Shown here: positions 46,742 to 58,251 of the stretch, piece after piece
Numbering within the stretch: the first letter of the stretch is position 1
Layout of the letters: every line of letters begins with the position of its first letter
NCBI GenBank assembly: GCA_021234535.1
Contig: CM037833.1
Coordinates: 5,044,709 to 5,108,708, forward strand
Direction: 5' to 3'
DNA: 64,000 bases
DNA from: Stichopus chloronotus
Lineage: Eukaryota > Echinodermata > Holothuroidea > Aspidochirotida > Stichopodidae
Translations under genes and position numbers: made by a program
The notes under the pieces: model-generated
What the model saw: only the letters and a program-made list of their open reading frames with translations
What the model was told of the DNA's origin: nothing
The model's database searches: none

Positions 46742-48755
46742 CTACTCTAAAAGTGCAAAGCGAAATCCTCTTCTCTCTTGTCCGTGTTGAGGAGGATAGG
46801 CCTGAACGATTGTGCGCACAACACATGAAGGTAGGGGAATTCGGTTGTTGCGTCCTAGGATCTCCCATATCCATCTGACAACCTGGCGATAGGCAGTGTA
46901 TCGAAAGCGACTGGAAAAGATAAATGGAAACAAAGCAGGTTTGGTTTGTTATTCCTATAATCTTTTTGAGTGTGAATTTGCTTCAATAATGTAAAATTGT
47001 ATTAACTTGGTTTCTGAAGTTCCCAGCATATTATTGCACACAAAGTAACCAGAGAGTGGGTAGAGGCAGGATTAATCATTTGAAAGGGAATCATTCATAT
47101 TTTCATATTATATTTTGGATTGATAGCATTCCTTACCCATGCTCATCTTGTGGGATTTGTCTCCTTTCTCTGGTACTGTAGCCAATGTAAGTCACTTTTA
47201 ATACAAAAGGGCACAGCACAACTCGGTGGTAGGCTTTCATGCTGTGTTAGACATGTATCTGGGTTGTCGGTCTGTTCCATGATGTCCACAATTTGCTGGT
47301 ACTCCCGACAACAAATGCTCTCCTCCACGGTTGGCATCAGAATACAGTTATGACACTGGCACCTGTATTAAAAATGGAAAAATATGTGTAATGTTGGATG
47401 GGTGGTACATGATACCCACAAATACCTTCCCCTACTGGGCACTTGTTACAGTGAGCTAATGAGGGGGGAGGGTATGAAACCATAATACAATTTATACGTG
47501 TTTTAATTTTTCAATGGGGACATGTGTGGATGATAGATCTTGAGAGGGGGATAGGAGAGGCTTTTCCTCTCTTTAGCTGCAATGCTGCCTTTGCTTCAAA
47601 CCCCAGAAAATAATGGGGGTGAGGTTTTGACATTTAGAAGTTAGTTACTGAACTGGAGAAAAGATTGTAGATATAAGTGACATTTCTTCACCATGGGAAA
47701 AGGTATGGGACAGGTTTAATTGCGGTATTTTACATAGAAATGTTTGACGTCCAGATGGGGGGGGGGCTTTGTCCAATTTTGGAACATTTGATTACACATA
47801 AATTGCTCTTCCCTCACAGATACAACTATACAATACCCAGCCAAGAAATAAGTTCCACGGTGTGGCCGTCTATTAGCCAGTGTAGTCACTCGATGGAACA
47901 CTTTTTCTTTCACAATTTCATGACACTGAGATATGTATGCAACGAAAGTGCCACTGTTTAGTCGGAGGAGTTGGCGTAGCCACTCCGGTTGAATGTTTTG
48001 GATTTGTTGGAGAATTGTGGCAAATGTTCTCAACGTTATGAAGCTGCAATAAGTAGGGAGGGGTCATTCTCAAAATAATTTGATAATTTAATAATAAAAC
48101 AAAGCCACGTTCCTAGTACCGTTTGGATGTTGAAAATTTTTAAAATTATGGCAAATATTCTCAACATTAAACGGTGATAAAACAAACGAAGAAAAAGCAA
48201 CGTAAGGGGTTTCCAAATAGCAAGGTTGTTTATTTATATGCAGTTTCCTTGGTTACAACTCTTGTATTGGCTCCTCTGGTGTGCTTAAAACCGTATACAC
48301 TGACACTACATCACCAGGGCCCTTGTTTCAACGACCTTCACCTAGACCTGACCTGACCTTCACATAGATTTGCAGAATTAATTCTGAGATAACGGCGCAT
48401 AAAAAGCAGTACTGCTTTGCTGCAACATTTGGTTAAATGAAGATTTTACAGTTTAAGAAAACATTGTTTTGAAAACGAAGCAGTCTAGAACTCGGAGACG
48501 GTCCTGGTTGGCAGGGTTGGCTTCAGCTGGTTCTTCTCTTTGGTGAGCCCCTTCCGCGGCATTAGGCTCAAACATGTAAGGGTTTACCCCCATTCTGGGT
48601 ACATCGGCTTCTTCCTCGGCTACGTCAATATCATTTTCTGAATCATTGTCTGAAGATGATGATGAATCTTTGAAGGGCGAATCCACACATTCCAATTCAA
48701 CGTAGCCCTCAGCAGGCTCTGCTTCTACCGAAGGGTCTGTTACGTTGGAGGCCAT
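46742..48755 (-). CDS. P2X7-like C-terminal (ballast) domain protein, three exons
   Basis: Exon 1 (48755 to about 48465): ATG, acidic serine-rich N-terminus (DSSSSSDNDSENDID) then MGVNPYMFEP. Exon 2 (47362-47137) has acceptor TACAG|G: CQCHNC..MPTVEESICCRE ... CLTQHESL, the zinc-binding cysteine cluster found in the P2X7 cytoplasmic ballast domain; donor G|GTAAGG. Exon 3 (46910-46742), after TTTTCCAG: SRFRYTAYRQVVRWIW ... PSCVV, then TAG. The joined phase G|GT gives EHGRFRYTAYRQ. One base is gained or lost near 47160, since exon 2 otherwise meets TGA before its donor. The exon 1 donor is not canonical. There are no transmembrane segments, so this is the free-standing ballast domain that invertebrates carry in many copies, not an ion channel. 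An extra exon near 48046-47716 is possible. Confidence 0.7.
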
Positions 48756-50269
48756 TCTAGATCCAAATGATACTCGATGACCGTCAGCGATTTGTCAGAT
48801 TAGGCTACTATCATACACAGTACTGTATTGTGTGCAACTTGCCAACCACGATAGGCTACCAAGCGAGATAATCAAAACATATACTTGGTAAAAGGTACGG
48901 AGGTATTGTCAATTGACCAGTTGTGGTTGTGAATAAACGTTACTTCATTCTTGTTTACTCTGTGGCTTTCCTATAGGGACCGAGAAAGTTTATTCGCTTG
49001 ATGCGGATTGAAATTGTTTTGCGTAGTTTTTCGGATGGTTAACGTTGAGCTAATTACAGGATTATTGGTAAGTAGACTCTTCAGTGGGGTATGACTCCCC
49101 GTAAAACTGCTACTCGGACTAGGCCTACTATATGACAAGGCCACCATGACCTTGTGAATCAATGGCCGAAGCTGTAATCGATTACCGAAAATATGTTTCT
49201 CAAGTAGGTTTGTTCATTCTGATTTAATATGAAGGTCATGTAGCGTAGCTAGTAAATTTCATCGTCGTTGCACATCACTCGATAAAACCTAGCCCGTAAG
49301 GGAAAATGTAAAGCTAGAATTTGTGAAAGTTATCACTAATCATGGCTAAACACGTTACGGAATTCACGAAAGAAGAAATGAGGTTTGATTGAAGTTTAGA
49401 CTAGACCATGCAAAGGGTTGATACACAAAGAGCAGTGTCACGATGTTAACATGACTACAATCGCAGAGCTAATAAAACGTATACTACGTTTATTAGCTGA
49501 ACAGCCCGCCGTGTGGATGGAGTGCACTGCATGCTCTTCCGAGTCGAGTCACTCCTCGCTGTGACGTCACTCACTGACCTGTGTACTGTTCAAGGACAAA
49601 GCGGTGTTTGCAAATTCCCAAATTTCGAATATTTCGGAAGAAGGAAACTGATGGGTTTATTCCCTTCGTAAAGGACTTTGCGGTGAGCGATTTAAAAAAA
49701 TGAAAAAGTATGTTGTTTAGTGACACTTAGACCGCAGTCTGACTAAAAATGAGGGGTTTTAGCTATGGTTATTATAGTTCATCTTTAAGCAAGGTAAGGC
49801 TGTGAACAAAAAATATACAAGTGATATGTCCAATACAGTTCACCATTATTCAGAGATTTGAGTAAATTCAGTTAATTGAAATATATCCTGAAACATACTG
49901 CAGGTTTAACAGTGGGGATCATCGTGCGTAAATCATCTCATGGATATGATACTACTGACCAGATTGTGTGAGGAATATTAAGCAGCATGTAAAATATATG
50001 GAAAATATAAATTGCAATTTTATGAATCACATCAAATTTGCTACCTGTTAAGTGGGTTCATTTGCTGGATAATCCAACCCATAGTGTTTTCTTGATGCTG
50101 ATCCCATTACTCTTCATCCTTGTGAAGCATTGGCAACCTTGCCTCTTTTATATTTCCGTCATCAACGTTACTTTGTTGCCCACTCAAGGACCGTTCACTC
50201 TCTATTGAGTATCCCATGCTGCTTCAACCAACTGTAAGGAAATAACATGAAGCACAAGGAAGTAAGTAG
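48756..50269. other. Intergenic region between two minus-strand genes
   Basis: It should contain the promoter of the P2X7-like gene (just above 48755). A perfect CRE palindrome TGACGTCA lies at 49562-49569 in a locally G+C-rich patch; its target is unknown. No gene recognised. Confidence 0.4.
49562..49569. promoter_or_regulatory. CRE-like palindrome TGACGTCA
   Basis: Consensus ATF/CREB site inside GTGACGTCACTCA, near an otherwise CpG-containing patch. Isolated match; function not shown. Confidence 0.25.
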
Positions 50270-50931
50270 TTACCTTTTGAGTTTCCGTGCTTTCTTCCAT
50301 GAGGAAAAAATTTCTGCTTTTGCAGTGAGAAAGAGTCCCTTTGTTGCTTGAAGCTGTGCCCTTGTTATCAGCTGCAATTCGTTTTCAAGCTGGGTCGATG
50401 TGCAGTCTTTACCCACAAGCACTCTGGTTTCACAGTTGATGGAGAGCCTGGTCACTTTCCTTCCTGGGCTTAGGAATGTGAACTACCAGGATAGCCTGTG
50501 AATAGGTCATAAAAGAGATGGTAAATTTGGAGAAAAATCAGTGAAGCATGTGCAATATACATTGACGTTGGAGAGTTGGTAGTTTGTCAGAATGACGATT
50601 TTTTCATTCCAACATTCATTATGGTGTTATTACCTGTCCTGTAGTTTTGACAGATGCAGTCATTTCATCTGTTGATTGCAACAGCTTGGTCTTTACGATA
50701 TGTGACCCAATATCCTCCATTATCGGTGTCAATGGCATATCTGAGGGTGCTATAGCAAGTTTTCGGGCCCATTGTCGTGACATACATGCGATCCCACATC
50801 TCGAAGTGCCCTTGCACAAAGTGCATATGATTGATATTAGCCCCTTCAGTCACGAACGTACATGTTATGAGGGAAAAATTATTGTTTGTGTTCACTGTAA
50901 CCTTTTGAGGTAAATATATGCAACAATGCAT
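50270..50931 (-). CDS. Unrecognised minus-strand gene, two exons visible
   Basis: Exon A, up to about 50931-50642, includes HMHFVQGHFEMWDRMYVTTM, LRYAIDTDNGGYWVTY and, after a one-base frame change, KTKLLQSTDEMTASVKTTGQ. It ends at a donor CAG|GTAATA. Exon B, after TATTCACAG at about 50502, reads AILVVHIPKPRK then, one frame away, VTRLSINCETRVLVG and a helical QLENELQLITRAQLQATKG. It ends at the donor AAAAG|GTAACT near 50274. Splice signals and composition suggest a real but frame-damaged gene. I recognise no domain; the pattern FEMWDRMYVTTMG may be a useful search seed. Confidence 0.35.
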
Positions 50932-51107
50932 GTTTTATGAAATTACCTCATCAATTATACAAATTAGGGCCTGTGTACAATTATACACACTGTGCCTAGG
51001 TGATGATAAAATTAGATGTGTGGGACTGCATGAGCTGGGATTAACCAAAAACGTTCATTAAAACTTAACATGGTCCTTTACTGTCTAACATGTCTCAAAG
51101 TTGACTC

Positions 51108-52738
51108 TTATTTAGTATGAAAGTCAAAGAAACAGTTTTTGTCCTTAGTAAGACAAAGGAAGACCCCACACTTTACATATTTGACTCTGCTAAGTCCTTT
51201 GTAACCTTCCATTTTGCAGCACTGTCCAAGATCTTTAATACATGCTGGGAAGTGTCTGTAACCGTCATACCGCATATCAGATGAAGAGCAGCTGAACGGC
51301 CTGCATCTTTTGTTAGAATGACCTGCTTCATTTTCTGGGGACTGAGGGGGTGGAGACAAGCTGGACCTTGGCCTGCCTACTGGTCTGGAATCTGCATCCA
51401 AATGTGCTGTTAGGAGGACATCTGCAACTAAATATCGAAATCCTAACAGATCAAGGATAGGAGCTTTTGGGGTGCCATTTGCGCGCTCAATATCCCTATA
51501 CTCAAGCCAGGAGTTAGCCAAAGTAAGATCAATGAAGTGAAAATCACTCGAACAGGCCCCTCGAAAATGTTATCATTGTACACCTGTACACACTTTGGCC
51601 TATCAACCATGATGTGCTCTTTAGCAGATTCACTCCAACGTTGAACCTGGTCTTTCTCTTCAACACCAACAAAGCTTGATGCTCGGGTTACCGCTCCATT
51701 GTCCATCAAACGGACCACACATATATCACACCCGAAACTTTACTGTCTATAGCGACACGTCCCTCTTTTTTAAGTTCTTTCTCCGCTTTAAGTGTGCAAC
51801 CGATCAGCCGATTGCCTTTAATAACACCAAGGGAGTGTATTCCCCCTTTTTTAAGTTCCCTGATGAGCGGCATGCCCGTAAAGTAGTTATCAAAACAAAC
51901 TTTGTAATTCCGTTGGTTTGGTAAACTGTCTGCTAGTCTTAAAACAACCGATGCACCCAGCCCCAGATGCTTTGTTTCTTCCGGAATTCCAGTCCCTTTT
52001 CCCTGATAGAACTCGAAATCCAGTGCCCTTCTCGATTTACCACAGATAACAAAATTCTTGACCCCAACTGGATTAGGCTTGTTCTTGAACTGCTTGGCGA
52101 GAACTCTCCCTGTGAATGGCACCATTTGCTTATCTACTGCGCTGTACTCCTCACGGGGAAGCTCAAGGCAGCGACATCGGACTGTATCTAAAACAGGTTG
52201 TACCTTCCAGAATTTGTTCTGGTTACCAGCGTCAGGTTCTCGAGCAGAATTTATGTGAAGATTTGTGCGGAGCTGAAAGTACCTGTTCACAGGTATTGCA
52301 TTAGCGATCCTGTCCACCCTAGTTGATCTTTGCCAAAACATCCGAATCCGGGGAAAGCAACAGTTTGCCATGATGATTGATGCACCAAAGAACTTTCTCA
52401 TCTGACATTCATTAGTGCCTAAGGGTCTACCCTTGGTCATCATAGTAAATGTTTGTCTGTTTCGCAGGAAGTTACCATTCCAGGCTGTACTTCCAGCTTC
52501 GAAAGCTTTTCTCCGTGAAGTATACCATTTTATCTCAGTCTTTTGTTTTGTTATTTCTCTTTGTTCTCTTTCTGCTGATGAGCTGGGGCTTGGTTCATTT
52601 TCCTCATCATTTGAATCACTGTTATCATTTGAATCACTGGAGTAGTCTTGACTATCATCATAATTGAGTCAGACAAGTCGATATCTGAGTCAACTAAGAG
52701 TTGTAAAGCTTCCTCTGCAGTGAATCTACGCCTTTTCC
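51108..52738 (-). pseudogene. piggyBac-derived transposase (PGBD4-like), decayed
   Basis: An acceptor TTTTTCAG leads into the N-terminus at 52738: KRRRFTAEEALQLL, then an acidic serine-rich stretch (one frame change near 52665). The DDE_Tnp_1_7 core follows in the longest frame (52443-51706): YSAVDKQMVPFTGR (first catalytic D) and VCFDNYFTGMPLI (second catalytic D). A frame change near 51725 precedes VVRLMDNGAVTRAS and HIMVDRPKCVQVYND. There the family normally has a GGVD motif with the third catalytic D, but it is missing and the sequence jumps to FHFIDLTLANSWLEYRD. A C-terminal cysteine cluster (CGVFLCL..NC) follows. It can be neither intact nor catalytic. Host domestication of the remnant is unlikely given at least three frame breaks. 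Confidence 0.85.
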
Positions 52739-53227
52739 CTGAAAAAGTTGGGAGTAATACTTAATTAAGACTTTAAGAAAAACTTGAGGAAGGCCTACTC
52801 CTCCTTAGAACAATACTTGTAGGGCGTGGTTACCCGGGGTATCCACAAATTCATGAAGGATAAATGTATTCATTCATGTTTCAGACGGACTTGTTCAGGC
52901 CCCCCCCCCTTCATATATGTGCTAAGCTCCCCCTCGCCAGGATGTTTTTTTTAATTGGGATGGCCAAATGCAGGGTCTGATCTGTGGCCTAAGGGAGGGC
53001 CTCACATGCAACCTGGTACAATATTTAGCATCATTCACAGTCATTGTTTTGTTTCATTACAAAGGAAAAATATTTTTAGAATTCCATTGGGGTGCCCGCC
53101 CCCCCCTCGGCTATGTCAATACCAAAAAAATCAATTCTAGCTACACCCCTGCCATACTTTAGTCATTCTGGTACAGTTTGTGGGCGTGTAACTGTCCATC
53201 TTCCCCACACCCCCACAAACACTTTCT
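52739..53227. other. Spacer with poly-C tracts
   Basis: C-rich runs near 52901 and 53098; the tail 'ctagctacacccctgcc' near 53140 resembles the 3' end of a dispersed repeat. No gene. Confidence 0.4.
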
Positions 53228-54168
53228 ATGAACAAGACATTAGTCCTACATCTCCAAGAACAATGCACGATAGTTAAGTTACAGTTAAAGTCAGAGGTGA
53301 ATGTCACACCCCTTCAAGTTTTTTCGTTGTTCAAGAAATGTAGGTTGGCAATTAAAGATGTGCAGACGTTGCAGGCACTTGCGGCCCGCAACACGTATGA
53401 CCTAAAGTTCAGGTCGGATGCTGCCCGACGTTAGGGGGTATCTTGCCTTAATGGCATTGATGGACTCACTGTTACCCCATATGATCGCTCTGTGGTGGTA
53501 ACAGTTTTGTACCTGAACTTTGAGGTCGATCAGGACCTGGTTGCGAGGGGTCTAGGTCAATACGGAACTGTCTCAGACATGCGGTTGGTCACCTATAGTG
53601 AAGGTGATTTGAAGGGCGTCCTGAACGGAAAGAGGCAGTTCCGTATGGCACTGAAGAGGGATATACCGTCCTTCCTCTTCATAGGGGGTTCCAAAGCCCA
53701 CATACGTGCGGTCAAGAGGGGCACGAGGCCAAATTTTGTCCAATTAGACGTCGTGGAAAATGCCTACAACTTGGGCATGACAAGGCCGAGTGTCCTAACC
53801 AGGTGCGGTGTAACCTTTGTGGAGGGGAGGGACATGTGTCTGGGTCATGCCCGTCGTCATATTCTGCCCGTGCTAGTGCGGATGTTGGGCAGGCACAGGA
53901 GCCCTCGCAACCAGGACCAGGTCCAATGGAGAAACCGGGGTCCCCTTCACATGATGAGGTAGCACATCAAGTTTTAGAGGAATTTAAGGCTTCTAAACAA
54001 TGTGATGACGGTACCACGGAGGCAGGCTATCCTTCACCCAGGGAGGCTGGACCATCGACAGTGGAGGATGACCTTCAGTTGTCTTCGGAATCTGATTCTG
54101 CCATGTCAGATGAGGAGCCTGCCTCAGAGTCTCCACCCAAAAACCCACCATCCGGAGAGTTGGTTTGA
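53228..54168 (+). pseudogene. Tx1-like LINE ORF1 (CCHC zinc-knuckle RNA-binding protein)
   Basis: Frame 1 ends at about 53434 (AARNTYDLKFRSDAARR). A frame change near 53440 gives VVVTVLYLNFEVDQDLVARG and YSEGDLKGVLNGKRQFRMAL. A second change near 53760 gives two zinc knuckles, CRGKCLQLGHDKAEC and CNLCGGEGHVSGSC. An acidic PEST-like tail ends at TGA 54168. ORF1 proteins of this LINE group coat the RNA and carry it to chromosomal targets. The copy is inactive through its frameshifts. Confidence 0.8.
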
Positions 54169-54329
54169 TTTGTGTGAGGGGGCCTCACCCGAAGCAACTT
54201 TGAAAAGGTCGGGCTTCAAGCGATGTTTCAGATCAGGAGCCCATCTTTCTAGCCCATCGGCTTCAAACTTCGGCAATAAAAAGGTCAAGTCAGGAACAGA
54301 TGGGTAACTCATTTCACACCCCACCATGT

Positions 54330-56760
54330 CAGGTCCCCTGTCCCTCGTGACCCTAAATGTTATGGCGTGAGGGACACTCGGAAGCGGTCTAGAATTTTTC
54401 AGTTTTGTAAAGCACTAGGAGTAGACTTCGCTTTCCTCCAGGAGACTCACATTGTAAATGAGGACGAAGTCTGCTCCTGGTCGTATGAATGGGGTGGGGG
54501 TTTGCATGCTTCTTTTGGTTCCACATCGTCGTGTGGCTCTATTTTTTTAGTTTCGCCAAGATGGGCTTCCCTGGTTGGAAAAGTTGATCGTGATCATGAA
54601 GGACGGTTGGTATGCATCACCATAAAACATCCTTGTGGGGGCTTCTGCCTGTGTAATATTTATGCACCCAACCGCCCTTCTGTCAGCAGGAGCTCTTTTA
54701 CTACCCTACCCTGCCTTCCTTCGTCCCTGGCTGTGATGTCGGCATGTCGGTGTTGGACATGTTTATGAAAAATCAGGACATGGTAGACGTTTGGAGAGTG
54801 CAACATCCCGGCTTAGTCAGGTTCACTTGGCATCGCCCTGATGGCTCGGATGCCTCAAAGTTGGAGCGGGTGTACGCTCCACCTGCACTGTCTCCGAGTT
54901 GCTCTAAAATTGTGAGATGTCCGATTTCGGACCATCATGCGGTTACTGTCTCCTTTCAACCTCCAGTGTCATGGCCAGTAGGGAGGGGTTTCTGGAAAAT
55001 GAACACGGATATCCTAATGGAGGATGAGTTTTCGAGTTCCTCTCGCTCTACTCAAGGGAGAGGAAAGGGAACTCCTCCGCACATCACGCAATCCAGCAGT
55101 TTCTTGACCAGAAACTACACGGGGCTCGTGTTCGTGCTCGTGTGCATTGCGTGGAGGCGGAGGAAAAACCCAACTATCAAGTTTTACCGGGACGTCACGA
55201 AGTATGCCATCGATCGGCGCGTAAGGGCAGTCCGTGACGTCCATGGCGTAGTACAGAAGGACCCTCTCGACATCGTAGAACTTGGTTCTCCCTTGACAGT
55301 CGACGAGCTCTGGAGGGCGGTGACGAAGATGAAAGCCGGTAGAGCCCCTGGGTCTGACGGTACTCCGGTGGAATTTTATAAACGCTTGTGGAGTACCGTT
55401 GGACCCGATCTGCGTCTCCGCCTCCCTTACTGGCTCACTGAGTCCTTCGCAGCGCACAGGTGTGATAACTTTGTTGCCAAAGTCAGGGGATCCCCTTGAT
55501 CCGAAAAACAAGCGGCCAATCACCCTGTCGAACGTGGACTACAAGATCCTGGCAAAAGCCCTTTGCAACAGGCTGGGCACAGTTATGCCGGATCTTGTTG
55601 GGCCTTTTCAGACATGTGCCGTGCGGGGACGCAGTGTTCAGCAGAACCTCTGGTTGATGCGGGACTTAGTTGAATTTGTTATTGACCGTGACCTCCCATG
55701 TGCGCTTGTCTCCCTCGATCAGGAGAAGGCCTTTGACATGGTTGATCACGGTTTTCTCCTCAGGGTGTTGACCAAGTTTAATTTAAACCCAGCCTTTGTT
55801 AAGTGGGTTACGTTACTTTATAAGAATGTAAATGGTTGTGTTAATGTAAATGGTTTTTCATCAGACACCTTCCGAGTCCAGCTCTCCTCTCCTCTATGTA
55901 TTGTTCAGTGAATCCTTTGTAAGAGCGTTTTAAGTAGACCCTTTGTTCCGACCGTTTAGCATACCCGGTGGAGCTGAGGTCAAGTGTCTGCAGTACGCTG
56001 ATGACGTCGCTTGTGTAGTCTCCGACCTAGCTTCCTTCAGGGCCCTTTCTGACACGCTGGTTACCTTTCAAAGAGCAACAGGTGCCAGACTGAACCCAAC
56101 AAAGGAGTTTGTCCACGTAGGTGGCGACATAGACAACTGCCTTTCGCGGCATCGTGGGAGGATGTCGCATAAAAAATTAATGGTGTTTGGTTATGGGTCG
56201 CCGGAAACCTGGAATGAGAAAGTGGACCTGGTGGAGGCTTCAGGGATCGCTACATTAGCCTGTTGGGGGAAGGTTACTGTTATCAATCGTTTCATTTACC
56301 CTCTCTTGTGCCCGGGTTGCCCCGGATGGTGTCCTGGCTCGACTTGAGAGGGCCGTGTTTGATTTTTTATGGTCATGGAAGACGGAGTTGGTCAAAAGAA
56401 GGGTTGTGTACCAGGACCTTCAGAGTGGGCCTTGTGCATTTTCCTTCCAAGCTCCGTTTTCTCCTGACCAAATGTGTTTATAATGCTGTTGACAGCAGCA
56501 TTCCGTTTACGTATTTTGTTCGTTATTGGGGATGGCTTTCATTCCGCCGTTTTTTCCCCTCCCTGTTTAGCAACAGCGCTCCCCACAGCGATTTAGTGCG
56601 GGGGCCCTCTATCGGCTGGTTGGCCAGGTCCATCCCATCGGCTATGCTTCAGGGCCGGAAGTGTGGAGTGTAGTTCATAGCAGGTTACTTGACTTACGCC
56701 ACAACAGGTCTCGCCGGCGTATCGCACACGTGGGAGAGTGTTCCAGAAGTGTTTTGGCAG
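54330..56760 (+). pseudogene. Tx1/L1-like LINE ORF2 (endonuclease plus reverse transcriptase)
   Basis: Endonuclease: LVTLNV near 54347, FAFLQETHIVNEDE (catalytic E), NIYAPNRPS, KLERVYAPP and CPISDHHAVTVSF (D-H). RT: PLTVDELWRAVTKMKAGRAP, then LLPKSGDPLDPKNKRPITLS after a frame change near 55480. It continues with ALVSLDQEKAFDMVDHGFLL (first catalytic D) and LQYADDVACVV (active site, near 56000). The segment between QLS and SPL near 55885 lacks the GVRQGCPL motif of RT domain 4, an internal deletion that must kill the enzyme. C-terminal fragments run to about 56750 in two frames. Together with ORF1 this is nearly a full element, 3.5 kb, with no visible poly(A) tail. Confidence 0.8.
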
Positions 56761-57027
56761 TGTGACTTTGTGGCCCTTTTCTGGGAATGGTTTCAAGTCC
56801 TGACTGATCGCCTCATGTTTTGTATGGTCTGTCTCACACGTTGTGCAACACAAGGTTAGGTTGAGGGTTGAGTCGGTGTCGAAGTCGAGTTCCTCGTTTT
56901 CCGACATTTTCTGAGCGCCCAAATTTCTCCATGCTTATTAACAGCTAAGGACTTTACTCTTTGAAATTTCAGTGAATTCAGTCACTTTTCCTGTTTCACA
57001 GACACGAATGATATATTCTAATTTTTC
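56761..57027. other. Spacer after the LINE
   Basis: No gene. The minus-strand frame here is antisense to the LINE tail and not supported. Confidence 0.4.
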
Positions 57028-57325
57028 GGTTTCGATGATAATCGTAAGCTTTGTAATCATGCATACGTGTGTGTGTATGTCCGTGACGCCATACCTTGGT
57101 ATTTAGGTGTACCACCTTGAGAAGAATCCTAAGTTCATTTGGGGTCAACGGGGTCAGATTGTGAAAACCTTGAAAACACGATATCTCAAGAAGGGAAGCT
57201 CAATATGTCAAGTTAAAAATATTTCATATCTAACCCTTCAAAGACGGGGATGGAAGAATGGACCTCCCTCAAGTTGGGGTGGGTCGTTCGAACGCTCTGA
57301 CCCCCTGGCTACGGGCCTGTAAAGT
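57028..57325 (+). repeat. Dispersed repeat, copy 1 (GATGATAATCGTAA...GTGTGTCCGTGACGCC)
   Basis: 'gtttcgatgataatcgtaa.ctttgtaatcatgcata.gtgtgtgt' starting near 57027 reappears at 63928-64000. The copy here continues through 'gaaaaccttgaaaacacgatatctcaagaaggg' to about 57325, where it becomes unique. The second copy is cut off by the window edge. Confidence 0.8.
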
Positions 57326-57696
57326 TCCACTCGTATTTATTACTTTGATCTCTCTCCACCTTTCTGTTTTTCTCTAAGCATGCCTTAAACATTGTGTACA
57401 GGAAAAAAATTAATTGACATTTACTTTTAACGCTTTAAAGATTACAGATTACATTACTTCGAAATCTAGTTAACGGCAACGAACCAAAACTTTATCCTCA
57501 AAAGTCTTTTGATGATGTCCGTGGCCATAGTACACCAGTTATGTTTTAGTTGACTGGGGTGATGAACCCTTCATCCAAAGTATTCGTTTATGCAATTAGT
57601 GTGAATGATAGGCCAAAGTTCAATACAAATGCTCTATGTCACCACCCAGAGTATTCAAAGCTTGGTATCGGTGTCCTGGACCTCGTCGACAAGGAT
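57326..57696. other. Spacer between repeat and PC4-like gene
   Basis: T-rich. No gene on either strand beyond the end of the PC4-like frame. Confidence 0.4.
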
Positions 57697-58251
57697 TTAT
57701 TGGGTCGGGACAGTTTCAGAGGGAGAAACTTTCGGACGTTGGCTGTTTTCTGGTGTCTCCAGTGCAGCTTCTTCATCCGAGTCTATGACAAAAACGAAAA
57801 GCAAAGGGTCCGTAACTTGGTTTACATCATACCGCAAACTACAGAACAGCTTCTCTAACCAAATCCACTGTTCTTCAGTTAAGTCTATGCCTTTCTTTGT
57901 TGGATAGATGTTAGAGTATGGCTCCTTACCTCGAATCAGATATCAGCTTGCTGAACAGCTATATTTAGTCCCTGTCTGGAAGTAAATCACTTCTTCTTTA
58001 CGGTAAAATTCTCTAATGCAGATGTTGGGTTTGCCATTCAAAATTTCTACGTGGCGGTACCGATTGGCGTCGAGATGAAATATAACAGGTTTACTCGTTT
58101 TCTGATTTGAGACAGTTGGTGGTGGTGTGTCAGGACTTGGGTTGATGGGCCACCGAGATTGCTTCCGCTCATGAAGAGAACGGAGGACAGGATGGACTGT
58201 CACTAACTTGCATTTCTCTACAGGGTTCAATCCAAACGCGTTGTTATCCAC
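57697..58251 (-). pseudogene. PC4 (transcriptional coactivator p15)-like domain protein with one internal stop
   Basis: One minus-strand frame from ATG 58251 to TAA 57697, interrupted only by TGA at 57945-57943. It has an N-terminal proline/serine linker, then RYRHVEILNGKPNICIREF and YRKEE. About 60 bases follow with the TGA, then KEPYSNIYPTKKGIDLTEEQ and WIWLEKLF. This matches the PC4 fold signature (V-hydrophobic-IREFY ... P.KKGI.L..EQW..L), a single-strand-DNA-binding beta-sheet plus helix. The 60-base block is in frame and may be an insertion carrying the stop. The C-terminus is acidic (VIDSDEEAALE). PC4-like domains occur both in host coactivators and in echinoderm/cnidarian transposon-linked genes; I cannot tell which this is. 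Confidence 0.55.

Noticed and set aside
47716..48033. 105-codon minus-strand frame inside the ballast-domain gene
   Set aside because: An acceptor-like TTGCAG is present upstream but no family and no phase-compatible join to the known exons; mentioned only as a possible exon.
54124..55523. Long minus-strand frames opposite the Tx1-like LINE
   Set aside because: Antisense shadows of the LINE coding sequence.
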